NCBI GenBank assembly: GCA_018881555.1
Contig: JACAXG010000050.1
Span: forward strand, 2,604,001 to 2,668,000
DNA length: 64,000 bases
Direction of reading: 5' to 3'
Origin: Amblyornis subalaris
Lineage: Eukaryota; Chordata; Aves; Passeriformes; Ptilonorhynchidae
In this document: piece by piece, positions 48,601 through 61,046 of the stretch
How positions within the stretch are numbered: the first letter of the stretch is position 1
How the letters are laid out: every line of letters begins with the position of its first letter
The notes under the pieces: generated by a model
Databases searched by the model: none
What the model was told of the DNA's origin: nothing
What the model saw: the letters and a program-made list of their open reading frames with translations, nothing else
Program-made: the position numbers and the translations under genes

Positions 48601-51600
48601 AGATCCAGCTGTGAAATAGAAGGATATAGACAGATTCTGGGAGAAATATTCTTACAAAAACAGTAGTCTTTTCTATTGTAGAAATGATGCATGGCAAAAC
48701 TTTTCACACCAGTTTTTCTGTGAAAAACATGCCTTCTTCCAAAAATAAGCTCTCCAGATATAACTGCAGGTGAAGGAATAAAGTTTCAAATACTCAATTT
48801 TTAAGATTTAAAATCCATTTTAAATCCTTCAAAATGACAAAGATGACCAAAATCTTTCTCAAGATCTAATCCTGTATTAAATTTCCAGGTTTGATGTTTA
48901 CCTTAGATTTATATTATTAAAGGGTTTTGCATCTACAATCACTTGGACACAGTGTCTTTTTTATTCCTCAGTCACAGCNTTCACTAAACGGAGTATCAGT
49001 TTTCATTTTAGCTGTGATGTGAGAGAAGGTAACAGAGGTGGGTTTTGAAAAAAGGCAATGGTACAAAAGAACAAACAACTGCAAGGTTATGCACAGACTG
49101 AGGTACAGAAATAGGTTAAAAATACTGGATTACCAACTCGACTTCTCTTTTATTTAGTCTCTAATGTTGGAGCTGCCCAATATGTATATGCAAGTAGATA
49201 ATTGTGGGCCCATCAAAAAGTCTCTGTATACCACAAATGCCTAAATTTGTGTCCCTCTTCTCAAGTTCCTCTTCTAATTCATGTCCCTCGTTTGTCATGT
49301 ATACTTTTTTCTCTGAAAATAATAAGCAGGGAACTTTCATTTTATGGAGGTTGAAGTAATTCTCAAAACTATAAAATGTGTAAAGAAAATAGATTTTTTT
49401 CTATTGATATAAATAGAAAGAGAGAGATTCTATCTAGCCCTCCTGTTGACTCAATACCAGTCACTGCACTTACAAAATATATCACAGAAAGGATCAGAAT
49501 GAGAAGAAGTAAAAGTTTATTATGACACAATAGTCTGCAATGTTTATGGGCAACATGAGAACAGCACACAACAGAGCACAGAAATTAAATAAAATGGTAT
49601 CACTTGTACAGCAGAAGGTAAGACTAGGTTTGAATATATAAATGCATGGACTGAAGTAAGAAAAATGAAGTTAACTTGAACATTAAAGAACAAGTTCATT
49701 GTGTTTATGTCACTGGGAGAGACTGGAGACTTTAACACTTCTACTCTAGAAATTAGCATTGCCAGGGAGCTTGACACTGAAGAAGCAACGAAGAGAAATC
49801 AGAGTGTTCTGCTTAAGATTTATGAATATAGTAATCAGGTCAGTCTATTAAAATACCTAGTAACCATTGCACACACTCATGGTAAACACGTTTGGACTAT
49901 ATTTTCTTCCTTTGCTACTGTTCAACATTTCCTCAAACAGAACACATAGAGCTTTATTCTCAGTGGAATTGGGTGAATTCCTCTATCGAAGAATTCATCA
50001 TGATGAATATTCANGTAGGCTTTTCAATGGCAGATCTACAAGGAAACACTACTCCAGCACAATCTTTTTCTCAGAAGCATTTGACAAAATTACTGTTGCA
50101 TAAAACTGCAAGACTGTGCAATTTTCATATGATGATGGGTTTGGTTTCTTCATGGCCACAAAATACTTCCAGATGTATTTCAATGTGTACACATAAATTA
50201 CTTACCTTCCTATTGAACAAGAATAAAAGAGAGTCTCTCCATTAAAGAATTTGGCCCCATGTTATGGAGTTTTTAAACGAAAAATTAACAAAATGCATTT
50301 TCTTAATAACAGTGATTCAAGATCAATTTAACTAACAAAAATAGATATTTTAAAATATTTTTTTCCTACTGCAATTCCAAAAAGCTTTCAGGACTGTAAA
50401 ATTAGTGAATGGGAAATTCAGAGTGAAGAAAAAAGGTTTGAAAAAAACAATAATAAAGCATTTCTGTTTTTTGACATGAGTGCTTTAGGGACATGAGGGA
50501 TAATGACACGTCTTTCAACTTTATATTTTTCAAAGAAGGTACATCCAGCTCCTAAAATTTTATCTTTCATGTATCACTAGTCTCTGTTTCTGTGACAACA
50601 GACCTTAGGAACAGTGAATCAGATATTCAGTAATGTTACTTCATGCAGTTTACATTGGAGTGAATTGAAATATGCCAATTTAAACTTGTTGAGCATCTGG
50701 CACAGCAGCTGACTNAATTTCAGTCAGCTTAAAGCATAAAACTGCTGCATCCCAAAGATTTACCAAGTCTNTATCAAAGGTTTTAAAGCAGATGTCTCCT
50801 GAATAGCAATCACACAAAGTTATTCACACTCAGTATACTACAACATGAAATTCTAAAAATTAGCAATAATCCAGTGAGTTGGGAATATCAAAGTTTCTCT
50901 TTCAGTGGTTGCTTTTTTTTAATCACTAATTTTTTTTTTTAAGAAGTATACATATATATTCTTTTCTCAAGTCTTAAAACTACAGACAGAAAGCTCTCCC
51001 ATTATGAATTTGCCAGAGGTATCCACATAATTTTGTTGGTGAAAAGATTTAATATCTGAAATAAAGAAGATTGTTCTCCAAGTTAAAAACCATTTTNTTT
51101 TCCAATCTGTAAAAATGAAGTTCTACTTGCATACTTCAGCTACTAACAGGCATAGAGTTTTTCAGCTGAGGTTTAAATTGAGGCAAAAGTAAAGTTCATG
51201 TATAAGTCAATTAGCTGCTCGTGACTTCTTACATTTCATGTCTGAATCAGATTGCCCTCAGTCTATGTCACATTCATGTCTTCTTCCAACCATTCCAGCT
51301 TTATCAGTGTCTCTTTTTCATGTATTTTCATACTTGTCCTTCTCTCTCCTTGACTGCATGTCCTACTGTAATACATCAGCATTCTATATCACTCTTGGAC
51401 TAGGGGAGAAAATCTAAGTGACGTTCCAAACTGCATTTATGCTTCCAGAACATAAACATCTATTAATTTGCAACTAACCAACTCTAGAGACTGAAGTCAT
51501 GAAAGCAAAAATTATTATATACTATACGAGGCTACTTACAGCTGCTCTTTATCCTGCTGTTTTTGTAATGATTTTATTGGTAAGTTGCCATTATTAAAAA

Positions 51601-53578
51601 GACTTTAAGTGGTGAAGTACTATTGAAGTACTAAGTAGGCTATTGTTTACATAATATCTAAAAAATATTGAATAGCTAAATGTATCACAGAATCACAGAT
51701 CACAGATATATTCTATGGTAAAGTATTCTTCTTCACTACAAAATTGCCTTATTTTTAAATCATGAAATCCACTAACAATATCCACACATGTACATTTTCT
51801 AAACACAGTATAGACATAGATCTGAAATAAAAAACTGGTATGAGAGTGTACTCTGCAGCGGAAACATATACATAGGCACTCCAAAAATTAATAGAAAATT
51901 ATTCCCCATTTATTTCATAATTTACCAAAACAAATTTTGTTTTCTTTGTTCATGAAGGTCCCTCATGACACACCACCCTTAATAGTACGTCTTTTGTCTT
52001 CAAACTCATTTTTTAACCCTACAGTCACCATTCATCAACCAAATACCATAAATGTTATCCACAAGTATATTTATCAGTTTGTCCCAGAAAATGACAAAAC
52101 AATTAGGTCATCTTTACTGCTGGACTGCATGGATAAGGATGTGGTTGCTGATTTTCCCTTACACAGCACTCTGGATGAATATATTTTACAGGTTATATTC
52201 TATATTGTAATGACATTGAATTTAACATACACAGAAGAAGTACTCGTTCTTTACTTAAGAGAGAAAACACAGGGAAGAACTGTAGCAAATATTTACAAAT
52301 TGAAACATCACCTTCCCCAAAACATAATTGGATTATTGAATCAGATCCAGATTTTGAGTATAACATCATTGAAAGCACTTGTGTGTTGCCTAGACTCCTT
52401 TTTCCCTCAATTTTCTTTAAGTCAAAAAGAGAAATGCTATCAAATGGTCTTCTGAGTAGTGTTTGCTGCAGTAAGTATGAAATCGGAGATGCTGGCACTG
52501 CCACATTGTGTTCTTTTGTAGGTGTTGACCAAATCAAATAACTTCTGTGGAGCCCTGTTCATTTGTTTTCAAGTGAGTATTTAAGTCTCTATTTCTCTAT
52601 GTTGCCAATTATTTCCCTATATGAAATATTTTTTCCTGAAATGATGTATTTATCCAGAAACTCTTTGAAAGTATAATTTTTTCTCTGTTAAGCATATAAG
52701 ATTTAAACATTAGAAGGAGCATCTTGTTAAAGATTTATCTAAAAGTAGACTTTGATAGTACATACACATTCCAATTTAAAAACAGAATCAAGAAAAAAAT
52801 CACAGTAAGTACAACTTCCCAAAGTCATCCTAGTAATATTTGGAAGATTCATCTTATCTATCTTGGAAAATCACAGTGGAGGCTTCTACCTAGTAACTAT
52901 CATTTGCTTGGGTAGTTTGAGCCAGCTTGTGGTCAGTGCCGCATCTAGTGAACCTGTCTGGAGGAATGTTATTTTCTCAGAGTTGCACAGGAAGCCTGAG
53001 GTCTAAATCATTGCTGAGGATTCCTTTAAAAGCAGAGCTTCTGAAATTTAAGAGCGGACCAACTGAGCATTGAAGCCTTAACTCTTTTCCTAGATCTGGC
53101 AAGAAGTCTTTCCATTCAGTCCTAAATGAGGATGCATTTTAAGGCATGTGTTAATAAAGTTTACGTTTTTCTAGTCACATGCCTAGGTACATCTTTCATT
53201 TTAGTTGAAATTAACTAATTATAATATAAACTAAGATTTCTTTAAAAGACTCCTTACTATCTTCTTAAGATACTCNCATCAAGAGGATTTTAAAGAGCAA
53301 AACCAAAATATTTGATAGTGTTAGCAACAGAACTTTTAGAATCTGAGGAAAAAATCATAAAAAAAGGAAGTTAAAGCAAAGGTATTAAGAAAGATTTCCC
53401 ACCCAATATAATTATTAAGTGGAAAGGGTAGGGAAGTTACTTAAATAGCAAGGAAAAAAAACTCGTTGAAATGTCTTTAAAAAACGATACTTAAGTATTA
53501 ACTATTTTCTATTTTGTCTTTCACTATCCTTTTTAATACAAAACTAGGTCAAGTTTAAAAAAATAGAAATATTATTAC
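45695..53578 (-). other. ADGB intron, 7,884 bp
   Basis: The longest intron in the window. It holds a plus-strand 172-codon open frame (51937-52455) of unknown meaning and a possible CR1 tip (ATCACAGAATCACAGATCAC near 51686). It has no other recognised elements. A poorly conserved in-frame exon could be hidden here. Confidence 0.6.
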
Positions 53579-53723
53579 CTGAGAATAATAATCTGCATTT
53601 GAGTGTCTCCCATTTTGATTCATATCCACATTACCGTCACTTTCATTTTCATCAGTTTCAGTAACAGAAGTGAGACGGGATATAGAATGAAATCCTTTTT
53701 TGATGGTAGACTGTCGAAAGTGG
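53579..53723 (-). CDS. ADGB: ADGB exon: Ser/Thr/Asp-rich linker
   Basis: This is a 145-bp exon with 1 nt completing the split codon and phase 0 out. The acceptor is TTTTATTATTTAG and the donor is TCTCAG|GTAATA. It encodes HFRQSTIKKGFHSISRLTSV followed by TETDENESDG and a polar tail ending DYYSQ. The HF..S.IKKG start resembles mammalian androglobin. The rest looks intrinsically disordered and likely evolves fast. Confidence 0.9.
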
Positions 53724-56366
53724 CTAAATAATAAAAGAGAACTTAAACAATTTAATCCATACATTTTCTTTCAAATGACAGTCTTCATAACTACTATTCT
53801 TAACAGAATTTTGTCAAAATAATTCGTGTCTCCTTTATTTTGAGAGATTCCTAAGGCAGCACAGAATCTTGCTTTACTGGCTGGGTACTACTCACAAACC
53901 TATGCTAGAAAGACCTCTTAACTAACCCTCAAAAAAGGAAAACCCAAACCAGCTGAAAACTAGATGATAAAGCCAGAAGTGAGTAAATTACTATGGCCCC
54001 TAGACAAGAAAAAACTACTACTTGAATAGAGGTTAGGCAAAAAAAATAAAATGTTTTCTGTCAGAATACTTTTTATCTTTTCCCTCAAAATGGGTCTCCA
54101 TAGCTACCAGACAGTTAAAACACAAGATAACCAAGGAAACGTGTGGAGGCCTATTCTGGTCATAGTAAAAGAAAGCTCTGTTGCTGACTTCACTGAAGGC
54201 AGAAGTAAAAACTGATGGAAAAATAAGTAACTCTTTGCTTAAGTGAATTAGAAGAACAAGACCAAAACAATGTTGCATACAAATCAATTAGACCTAAGTG
54301 TGTAATTGTGTTGTTATAGAAATAAAAAACAAATTAAAATCTAAGCATGTGTTGTCTAATCCCCTTCTTAAGGATTGAGACAATGAAATATCCAGACCTT
54401 TTGCAGTAANAGTCACAATTACCTCACCTTTGAGTGTTTCAAAATATTTTANTAGAATAAAAGGAAGAGATTAAAAACTTTCAGTCCCAATTGTGTATCT
54501 AAGTCCCTTATCTTATTTACACAGCTATATTACTTAATGAAATGTTAATACCTGCTATATATTTTTGGCTACTACCTGTTAATTAAATCAGAAAAGATTA
54601 AATTAACTGATTGTCATGGAAACTTAGCACATTAAATAAACCATGCTTCACAAAATGGGCTAAGTTGACCATGAAGCGATCTACCAAATATGAAAAAACA
54701 ATATAAAATCTGTTAACATGCAAATACTTCAACATCTTAATTATTAATCTCTATTCTTTGGATAGCCTATTAATTGCTCAGAGCATTATTATGTATTTCT
54801 ACTCCTACTATTTGAAAACAAGCAGTAATTTAAGTATTTTTAACCAACAAAATGCAACTGTATCAGCAAAACAATTACATTCCCAGAATATTCCAAGGTC
54901 ACTTCTTCCATGGACAAACGCTGCTGTTAAAAAAAAATTTAAAATATCCGACTGGTTTATTATCAGCCCATCCAATTATGATTATCAAAATGCAGAACCT
55001 GACACATATGTAATTTAGTCAGTTTACTTAGAAATGTACTCAAGAAAAGGTGAACACACCCTAAGAAAATGTACACATCTCCAACCTGTTGTTGGACTCA
55101 GTCTCAAGAAAAGTATCCTTCAAAATGACATAAGCCTTTTGGTGTACATTGGGTATATGATACATTCAATGCTTCATGATAGGAATTCATCCAGAATAAA
55201 AGAGATGGGATTAATAGTTCTAGAATTTGTCTACTGAATATTCACATTGTAAACTGAAACCTGACAGTGGGTTATAGGAAAAAAACAAGGCTCCGATACA
55301 CTTCATGGTAATCTTTCTTTTCTTATCAGGGAGCAAGTATTATGCTGAATATTGAATATTGACTAGAAATAATGTATACGCCAATTTCTGAAACTTCTCT
55401 AAGACACCCTGTAGAAAGACTCTGGTTTTCAAGGGTTTATAGGACTTCCAAACAGGCTTTAACACAAGGCACTTATACAAAGCTGTGTTTTGACCATAAG
55501 CTTCTTCACCCACACTCTCTGGCTTGTTGTAACAACTTTAATGAACAGAGAACAGCCTCTTTTATTCATAAACATTAAGTGTTCCACGTCAAACGTGACG
55601 CCCACGAAAATACTGACTGGCCAGTCAATTATTTCCTTGTTAAGTGTAAGAAGTAAAAAAGACCAGTAGTTTGACAAAAAATGTGAAATGCATCAAAGAA
55701 TGTTCCTATTTCTGGTATTGAATATTCTACATCTTTGGACCCACCAGGTAGAGAACCTGGCAAAGTGTCTTTGCCTGACAGCGCTCCCTTGTGCTCCAAT
55801 GTCAGAAGCCCTAAGAAGTGTGCATCTGCCTAGGGGACTATCTGTACAGGGTGTGACAAGCAGGGACCCACCTCTCAGGTGTGTGCATGTCCACCCAGTA
55901 AGCTTTCTCAGCAACACGGATATCAGCAGACTGTGGCCAGCAGTGGTTAAAGCCTAGAGCACTCCAACTTGCATCTCCAACAGAAGGTGTGTGCTGCACT
56001 CCCAAAACAGGAGGTGTTTGGAACCCTCAGTGACAGGACGGTGTGCAAAATTGCATAGGTATGCCTCTGTGTGCATGATTAGAACTTCTTGGGATTAGCT
56101 ACAGAAAGGTGTTCAGAAGTTTGTTGGTGTTTATTAACATTTTGTAAGCATCTAGTATAGGAATTTAGCTGTTGCATTACTGATATTGTTCCTAAATGTA
56201 CAGTTCACTGATAGCTGATTATCAACACATCAACGGAGTGCTTTGTCCTGATGTGCTTCTGAAATGATCTGAGCAGTTTTTCCCTGTGACACAAGTAAAG
56301 ATAAGCCATTGCACTTTCACAGTGCACTTTCACAATGCTCATGCTGAAACTACATTAAATACTTAC
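53724..56366 (-). other. ADGB intron, 2,643 bp
   Basis: AT-rich, with a GC-richer block at about 55735-56060 that I could not classify. Confidence 0.65.
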
Positions 56367-56457
56367 GTGTCTGTTGGTATTGTGATAACATTCAATTTGT
56401 AATTCAAAAATAGGCTAGCAATCTCAATATGTTCTTCAGGTTTCTCTACCACAGGCT
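56367..56457 (-). CDS. ADGB: ADGB exon: linker with FLNYK segment
   Basis: This is a 91-bp exon that takes one base from the exon before and leaves two for the next. The acceptor is CTTTTTTTCCAG and the donor is ACAC|GTAAGT. Only one frame is open, giving PVVEKPEEHIEIASLFLNYK and ending in ITIPTDT. It is an acidic start followed by a short hydrophobic segment, equivalent to the FLNYR segment I recall from mammalian androglobin. Confidence 0.9.
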
Positions 56458-57196
56458 CTGGAAAAAAAGCAAGTTGTTAAATATATACATTAATAAGAAA
56501 TATTTAATACTATTAATTTTGAGAAAAAAATTGCCAATGGGGATTCACCATCTCTAAATAATTCTCCACCCACATGCTCTTGAATGGAACAGAAAAACCA
56601 GGGGTGGCTCTAGGTGACACATCATGAAAAAATAAATGCTTAACACTCTGATCCTCAGCCTGCAAAGTACTGAAGTGTGCCTAACCTATATGTAAGGTTA
56701 TCCAGGGTAGCTCAGAACAATTATGGCAGGACTTTTTGCCTTTACCAATTTCCTCTATTTCTTATCCCAGTATATTTTGCTAGCATGCCTGTAATGCCTT
56801 CATCATATTCAAGCTATCTGATATAAAGCATTTAACTCCATTATGCTGTACAGACAAACCCTAGAAAAAAATTTACTCTAAACCCATGAGTTGATGCAGC
56901 AGGACTAGTCACATACTTTAAATTTTTAAAAGGTGTTCAGAAGCTTTCATGGCTCTGCATCAGAGAGCTTCTGTGTTGCTTTGATAATATTCCCTCTTCA
57001 TTTTCTCCACTGGAGTGTTTTTTTCAATATAAATTAAGACACTTCTCACAGCATGTAAGAAATAATGCTAAGAGCAAGTAATACAAAATAGAGTTCAAGT
57101 GAAATTCAGTTAATAGATGATAAGTATGGTCCTGACAATGTTTAAAATAATTAAAATGTAATTAAAAATTTATTTTGGAGTTTTTAATAGACAAAC
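56458..57196 (-). other. ADGB intron, 739 bp
   Basis: Short AT-rich intron. Nothing recognised. Confidence 0.75.
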
Positions 57197-57371
57197 CTTG
57201 GGGTTCAGATGTCACAACAATTTTCTTTTTCTGACGGAAAAGCTTCCAACAAGGAACTGGTGGTGGTTCTGGCGGTGCTACCAGAGGACAGGACCTTGTT
57301 CTAGTGATCAGGACAGGATGGCTGTGTATGTGGGAAAGCCCATATTGCCTCATTTTCTCTGAAGAATCAGC
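57197..57371 (-). CDS. ADGB: ADGB exon: proline-rich and basic segment
   Basis: This is a 175-bp exon, phase 0 in and 1 out, with acceptor TTTCATAG|GCTG and donor CCAAG|GTTTGT. It encodes ADSSEKMRQYGLSHIHSHPV, then a proline-rich stretch (APPEPPPVPCW) followed by a basic RQKKK cluster. The GLSHIHSHPV and SCPLVAPP segments are strongly androglobin-like. The proline-rich and basic part is probably a flexible linker or docking surface; no catalytic residues are visible. Confidence 0.93.
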
Positions 57372-59728
57372 CTATGAAACATAGAAGGATAATCTGACTG
57401 GATCAGACCTCCTTTCTCATATCTATCTAACAAAAAAGAACAGTATGCACACAAAAGCATCTAACAGCTTATGTAACAAATGAAATTAAAATAGTTCACC
57501 TGACAAGACTATCCAAAAACATTCTAATCAGAATTTGATATTCAGCAGAAAAGGTATACTTAGAAGTGTTTACATGTATTTTACTTTTCATAATAGATTC
57601 ATCACTTCTTTCAACTTNTTTATATAACTATAACATACAAGTGAAGAAAATGAATACATAAGAAAGCAACAGGCACAACATTTCCTTTTAAATAAACATA
57701 TCTAAAAATACTTTCTCCGAGGGAAAAAGTCCTTACTTCATGCTGAATTTATAAAGTGGCAGAATTCTAAAATCAATTGTTGTTTTAGATAACTTGTAAA
57801 AACTCCATAATGCAGTATTGCTTTGAACCAACACAGCATTAAAGCTAAGCTTTTTATTTGCTGCCTCATTTATAAAACACATTAAAGACACTTCAGTTGA
57901 CCTGTATATCAAAGCCCTTAGGAACAGACTTAAGAGCAATTTTAGATGTGGACATTGAGTGGTGCTCTTCCCATTAAAATAATAATGGTCTAGTACTTAA
58001 CATTTATCACAACTGAAAGTACTGTTACAAGATTTGTACATCCTTTTAATTTTAAAAGCACACTTTCTTTTATGTGCTAAATAAATCACCAATAACTTAT
58101 TTCTTTAACATGCTTTACCAAGTGTCTGATTGCTTCTACTCATTGTAAAATGTTCTTGAGGTTCCGTATTTATGAACTTTGCAGAGAAGAATGTTGTTGT
58201 GGTTGTCAGTTACTTGAAGAGCAGGGAACAAATTAAATTAAAAATGCCAGTTACAACAGCCAAGATTAGAAAGGAGTTTGAAGAAGACCAGTTAGGTGCC
58301 ATAGAGGAGAACTTCTCAGCTTTTGAATACACGACACACTTGTATGACCCAATTATTGTGGGTTTTTTCTTTTCATCTGAACAAACTAAGACAAATTCAA
58401 GCCACAACAATCCAAGGACATCCATACTAGTAAGCAAAGTTAAAAGGGATACTGCAAAAATTCTGGAGGGAAATTCTGGCACAGCTGCAGTCAATGACAA
58501 AATTTTCTCCAAATTTAGGGAGCAACTCTTATCTTGGTGAATCCACTTTTCCAAAGTTTATTTCAATCAGTGTGATATGTCTCAGCCCTCAAATAAAGCT
58601 TGAAAATGGTGGGGGGGTTTATCCATAAGAAATCCACTACACTTCTATATTTAACTTCTGTCAACTTCCATTTTTCTATCAAGTCTTTACTAAAATACCG
58701 GTTTAGACATATAGCTTCATCTGCCTTATCCTATTTCATCTGCCATACCTCTTTTTCAGTAATCTCTATGTCCCAACGGACTGTAGTCGTTTGAAACTCA
58801 GGGTATTAGGTGGCAGAAAAGATATAACCCTATGTCCCCATTTCCACTTTGCTTTTTGATGACTAGTATTACTTGTTATTACCAAAGAGACAGTATTGAC
58901 TGAGACCATAAAATAAAATAAAATAAAATAAAATTAAATCACAGATAACAAGTTAATCTTCAAAACAGCATAAAATACATAGCACAATTTTTAAAAAGGA
59001 AATAGTGCAAGAATTAAGTGCACTAAAGCATAACACCTGCAAGCCATTTCTGGAAATATCTTTATTCTATGAAGCCTACCAGTTTCCTGAGAAGGNGGCT
59101 TAAATTTTAATGATCTAATTATGATAGATATGATTTAAATGTACAAAAAAAGGAAACCTCATTAATAATCAATCCAAGAAAGCCTGCTCTGGGATTATAA
59201 AGAGCCTTCTGAGTGGAAATTTAAGAGTTGTTTTTACTCCAGTTGCATGAAGTGCTACACTTTCTCCAGCTGCTTTCGCCAGTTACAACTCTAATGACAG
59301 AAATTGATATAAACATGCTATTTGTTTATATTGGAACAACATATTGGAAAATGTATATCTTAACTGTAGTCTTAAAAAATTAAAATTCATGTTTTTCAAG
59401 TAGCCCTTGAAATAGTTAGACTTTCCATTCAGAAAGATCTCATCATGATGCATTTTCTAGTTCACATCTATGCTGTCCCAGGAGACTTCAGCTTCTGGGA
59501 TCCAGAGAAAAGTGGAGGAAAATTGAATAAAATGAGCAGGCTTTGGCAGGAAAACACATGTTCAGACTACAGAAGGATCAAAATATAAATTTAACTGATA
59601 GTCATCACCTAGTGACTGTTTCACTCTGCTACTTGTATTGTTTTGGTTACAACATAGTTGCAACAAAATGAAACACTTTGATAATAAAATAAGTAATGCT
59701 TTCCTGTCCTGAGAGCACAGTATCTTAC
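57372..59728 (-). other. ADGB intron, 2,357 bp
   Basis: Contains a (TAAAA)n stretch at 58909-58934. A 122-codon plus-strand open frame at 58172-58540 is not supported as a gene. Confidence 0.7.
58909..58934. repeat. (TAAAA)n microsatellite
   Basis: About five units of TAAAA. Confidence 0.93.
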
Positions 59729-59823
59729 CATTTGCTTTAATGAAAAAATATCCTCTTCAAACAAATGCAGCGGTATACAGCCAGCATACACAACCATTTC
59801 TGGCTGGGTTGGTATAGGAGGTT
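59729..59823 (-). CDS. ADGB: ADGB exon (5'-most in window): post-calpain segment
   Basis: This is a 95-bp exon that starts with 2 nt completing a split codon and ends in phase 0. The acceptor is a pyrimidine-rich tract ending in TGTAG and the donor is ATG|GTAAGA. The translation includes PEMVVYAGCIPLHLFEED and then SLKQM, matching the androglobin segment that follows the calpain-like domain and its charged linker. It joins in frame to the exon at 57371, giving SLKQM-ADSSEKM. The exon before it was not found in 59824-64000 and should end in phase 1. Confidence 0.9.
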
Positions 59824-60844
59824 CTACACAGAAAAGATTAAAATGCTTTAGGACTAGGTAAACAGTAAATAAATGTAGTTGTATCTCATCCTAAATTATT
59901 CTGCTTTTTCTGTCTGATTTTTATTATTCTTTTCTTTGTCTGACACTTATTTCATTCAATAGAACAGCTCATTTTAAAGTACTTGAAAAAGAAGCCATGG
60001 ATGGAAAAAAACACCTCATTTAAATCATCAACAGACTTCACATATTTCACTTATTTCACATAAATGAGTAACAGAAAATACAACTTAGAAATACAACAGG
60101 TCAGAGATAGCTTTCAACATTGTTCTTTTGGTTTTTTTCAAATTTTAAAAATAGTAGATACCAGTATAAAGACAACAATACACGTCATTTAGGTAGAAAA
60201 AGTAAAAACATCCTGATTGGTCAGTACTAGTTAAAGGCTTCTCAGCAATGAAGGCAAAATTTGATCTTGCCAAGAAAAGGATGCAAATCTAGAGTTCTGA
60301 CCACTACTGTCAAGGGATATGAAGATTGAGATAATTAATTTGAGAAACATAGTGCTTGTAAACCAGGGTTACTGCTCTTATTTCTATCAAGGATGTGAAA
60401 ACGTGGAGGTAATGATGGCTGCCTCAGAAGGTGTGAGGGCGTGACCCCATAGCTCTTANGTCACATACCTTGCAGAAGGTTGTTTTCCTGTAATTCTGCT
60501 ATAGGCAAGGCATAAAAACAGGGACATATTCACTTTGTTACCCCCAGAAATCTGTTGCACTAGGCAACAGTATGATAATCTCGTATCTGTGAAAGAAGCC
60601 ATCACTAATTCCTGAACGATGAAGAGAAGCCAAGGATGTCTGACAGTTAGTTCATTCATGCTGAAGGGAAATTAAAAGTCTAAAACATAATACTTGAAAT
60701 AGAAGTTTCCGGTGTTACTGAGAAGACAGCTCAAAAAGAAAGATATCTATTTCTCTCTACTTTTCCTTAGTCATCTAACAAAACATGTGAAGACAGGATT
60801 TCAGTATACAGGCTGTGACACCTGTTTTTCATCAGAATGTTTTT

Positions 60845-61046
60845 TAGGAAAAAATTCTTCACAGAAAGAGTTGTTAATCATTGGAACAGGCTGCCCAAGG
60901 AAGTGGTTGAGCCACCATCCCTGGANGTATTTAGAAGATGTGTAGATGTGGCACTTAGGAACATGGTTTAGTGGTGGGCTTGGCAGTACAGGTTAACAGT
61001 TGGATCCAATGATCTCAGAGGTTTTTCCCAACCTAAATGATTCTAT
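60845..61046 (+). mobile_element. CR1 LINE 3' end
   Basis: Typical CR1 terminal phrases in order: AAATTCTTCACAGAAAGAG, ATTGGAACAGGCTGCCCAAG, CACCATCCCTGG, GATGTGGCACTTAGGAACAT, GGATCCAATGATCTCAGAGG, and the 3' tail CCAACCTAAATGATTCTAT. It is 5'-truncated, as most CR1 copies are. Confidence 0.95.

Larger units (their letters stand above)
5505..59823 (-). other. ADGB: ADGB (androglobin) gene, central 20 coding exons; both ends outside the window
   Basis: Androglobin is a large chimeric globin known mainly from testis and ciliated cells. It has an N-terminal calpain-like domain, a circularly permuted globin domain interrupted by an IQ motif, and a long C-terminal tail. Twenty exons on the minus strand have AG/GT borders, and all 19 internal junctions keep the reading frame, giving about 902 codons without a stop. 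The identification rests on the IQ motif inside a split globin fold and on exon-by-exon resemblance to mammalian androglobin recalled from memory, such as the EDFCVCFQ, LPVGRH and KKGYTFVAEA segments. No frameshift or internal stop was seen, so the gene looks functional. The calpain-like N-terminus is expected above 64000 and the coiled-coil C-terminus below 1. No promoter, start codon, stop codon or poly(A) site lies in the window. Confidence 0.96.

Noticed and set aside
51686..51710. ATCACAGAATCACAG, tip of a minus-strand CR1
   Set aside because: Only the terminal 8-mer-like repeat is present, with no CR1 body following; too little to annotate as an element.
58172..58540. 122-codon plus-strand open frame in an ADGB intron
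   Set aside because: About one frame of this length is expected by chance in six frames of AT-rich 64 kb. No domain or family is recognised and the minus strand also has a 114-codon frame in the same place.
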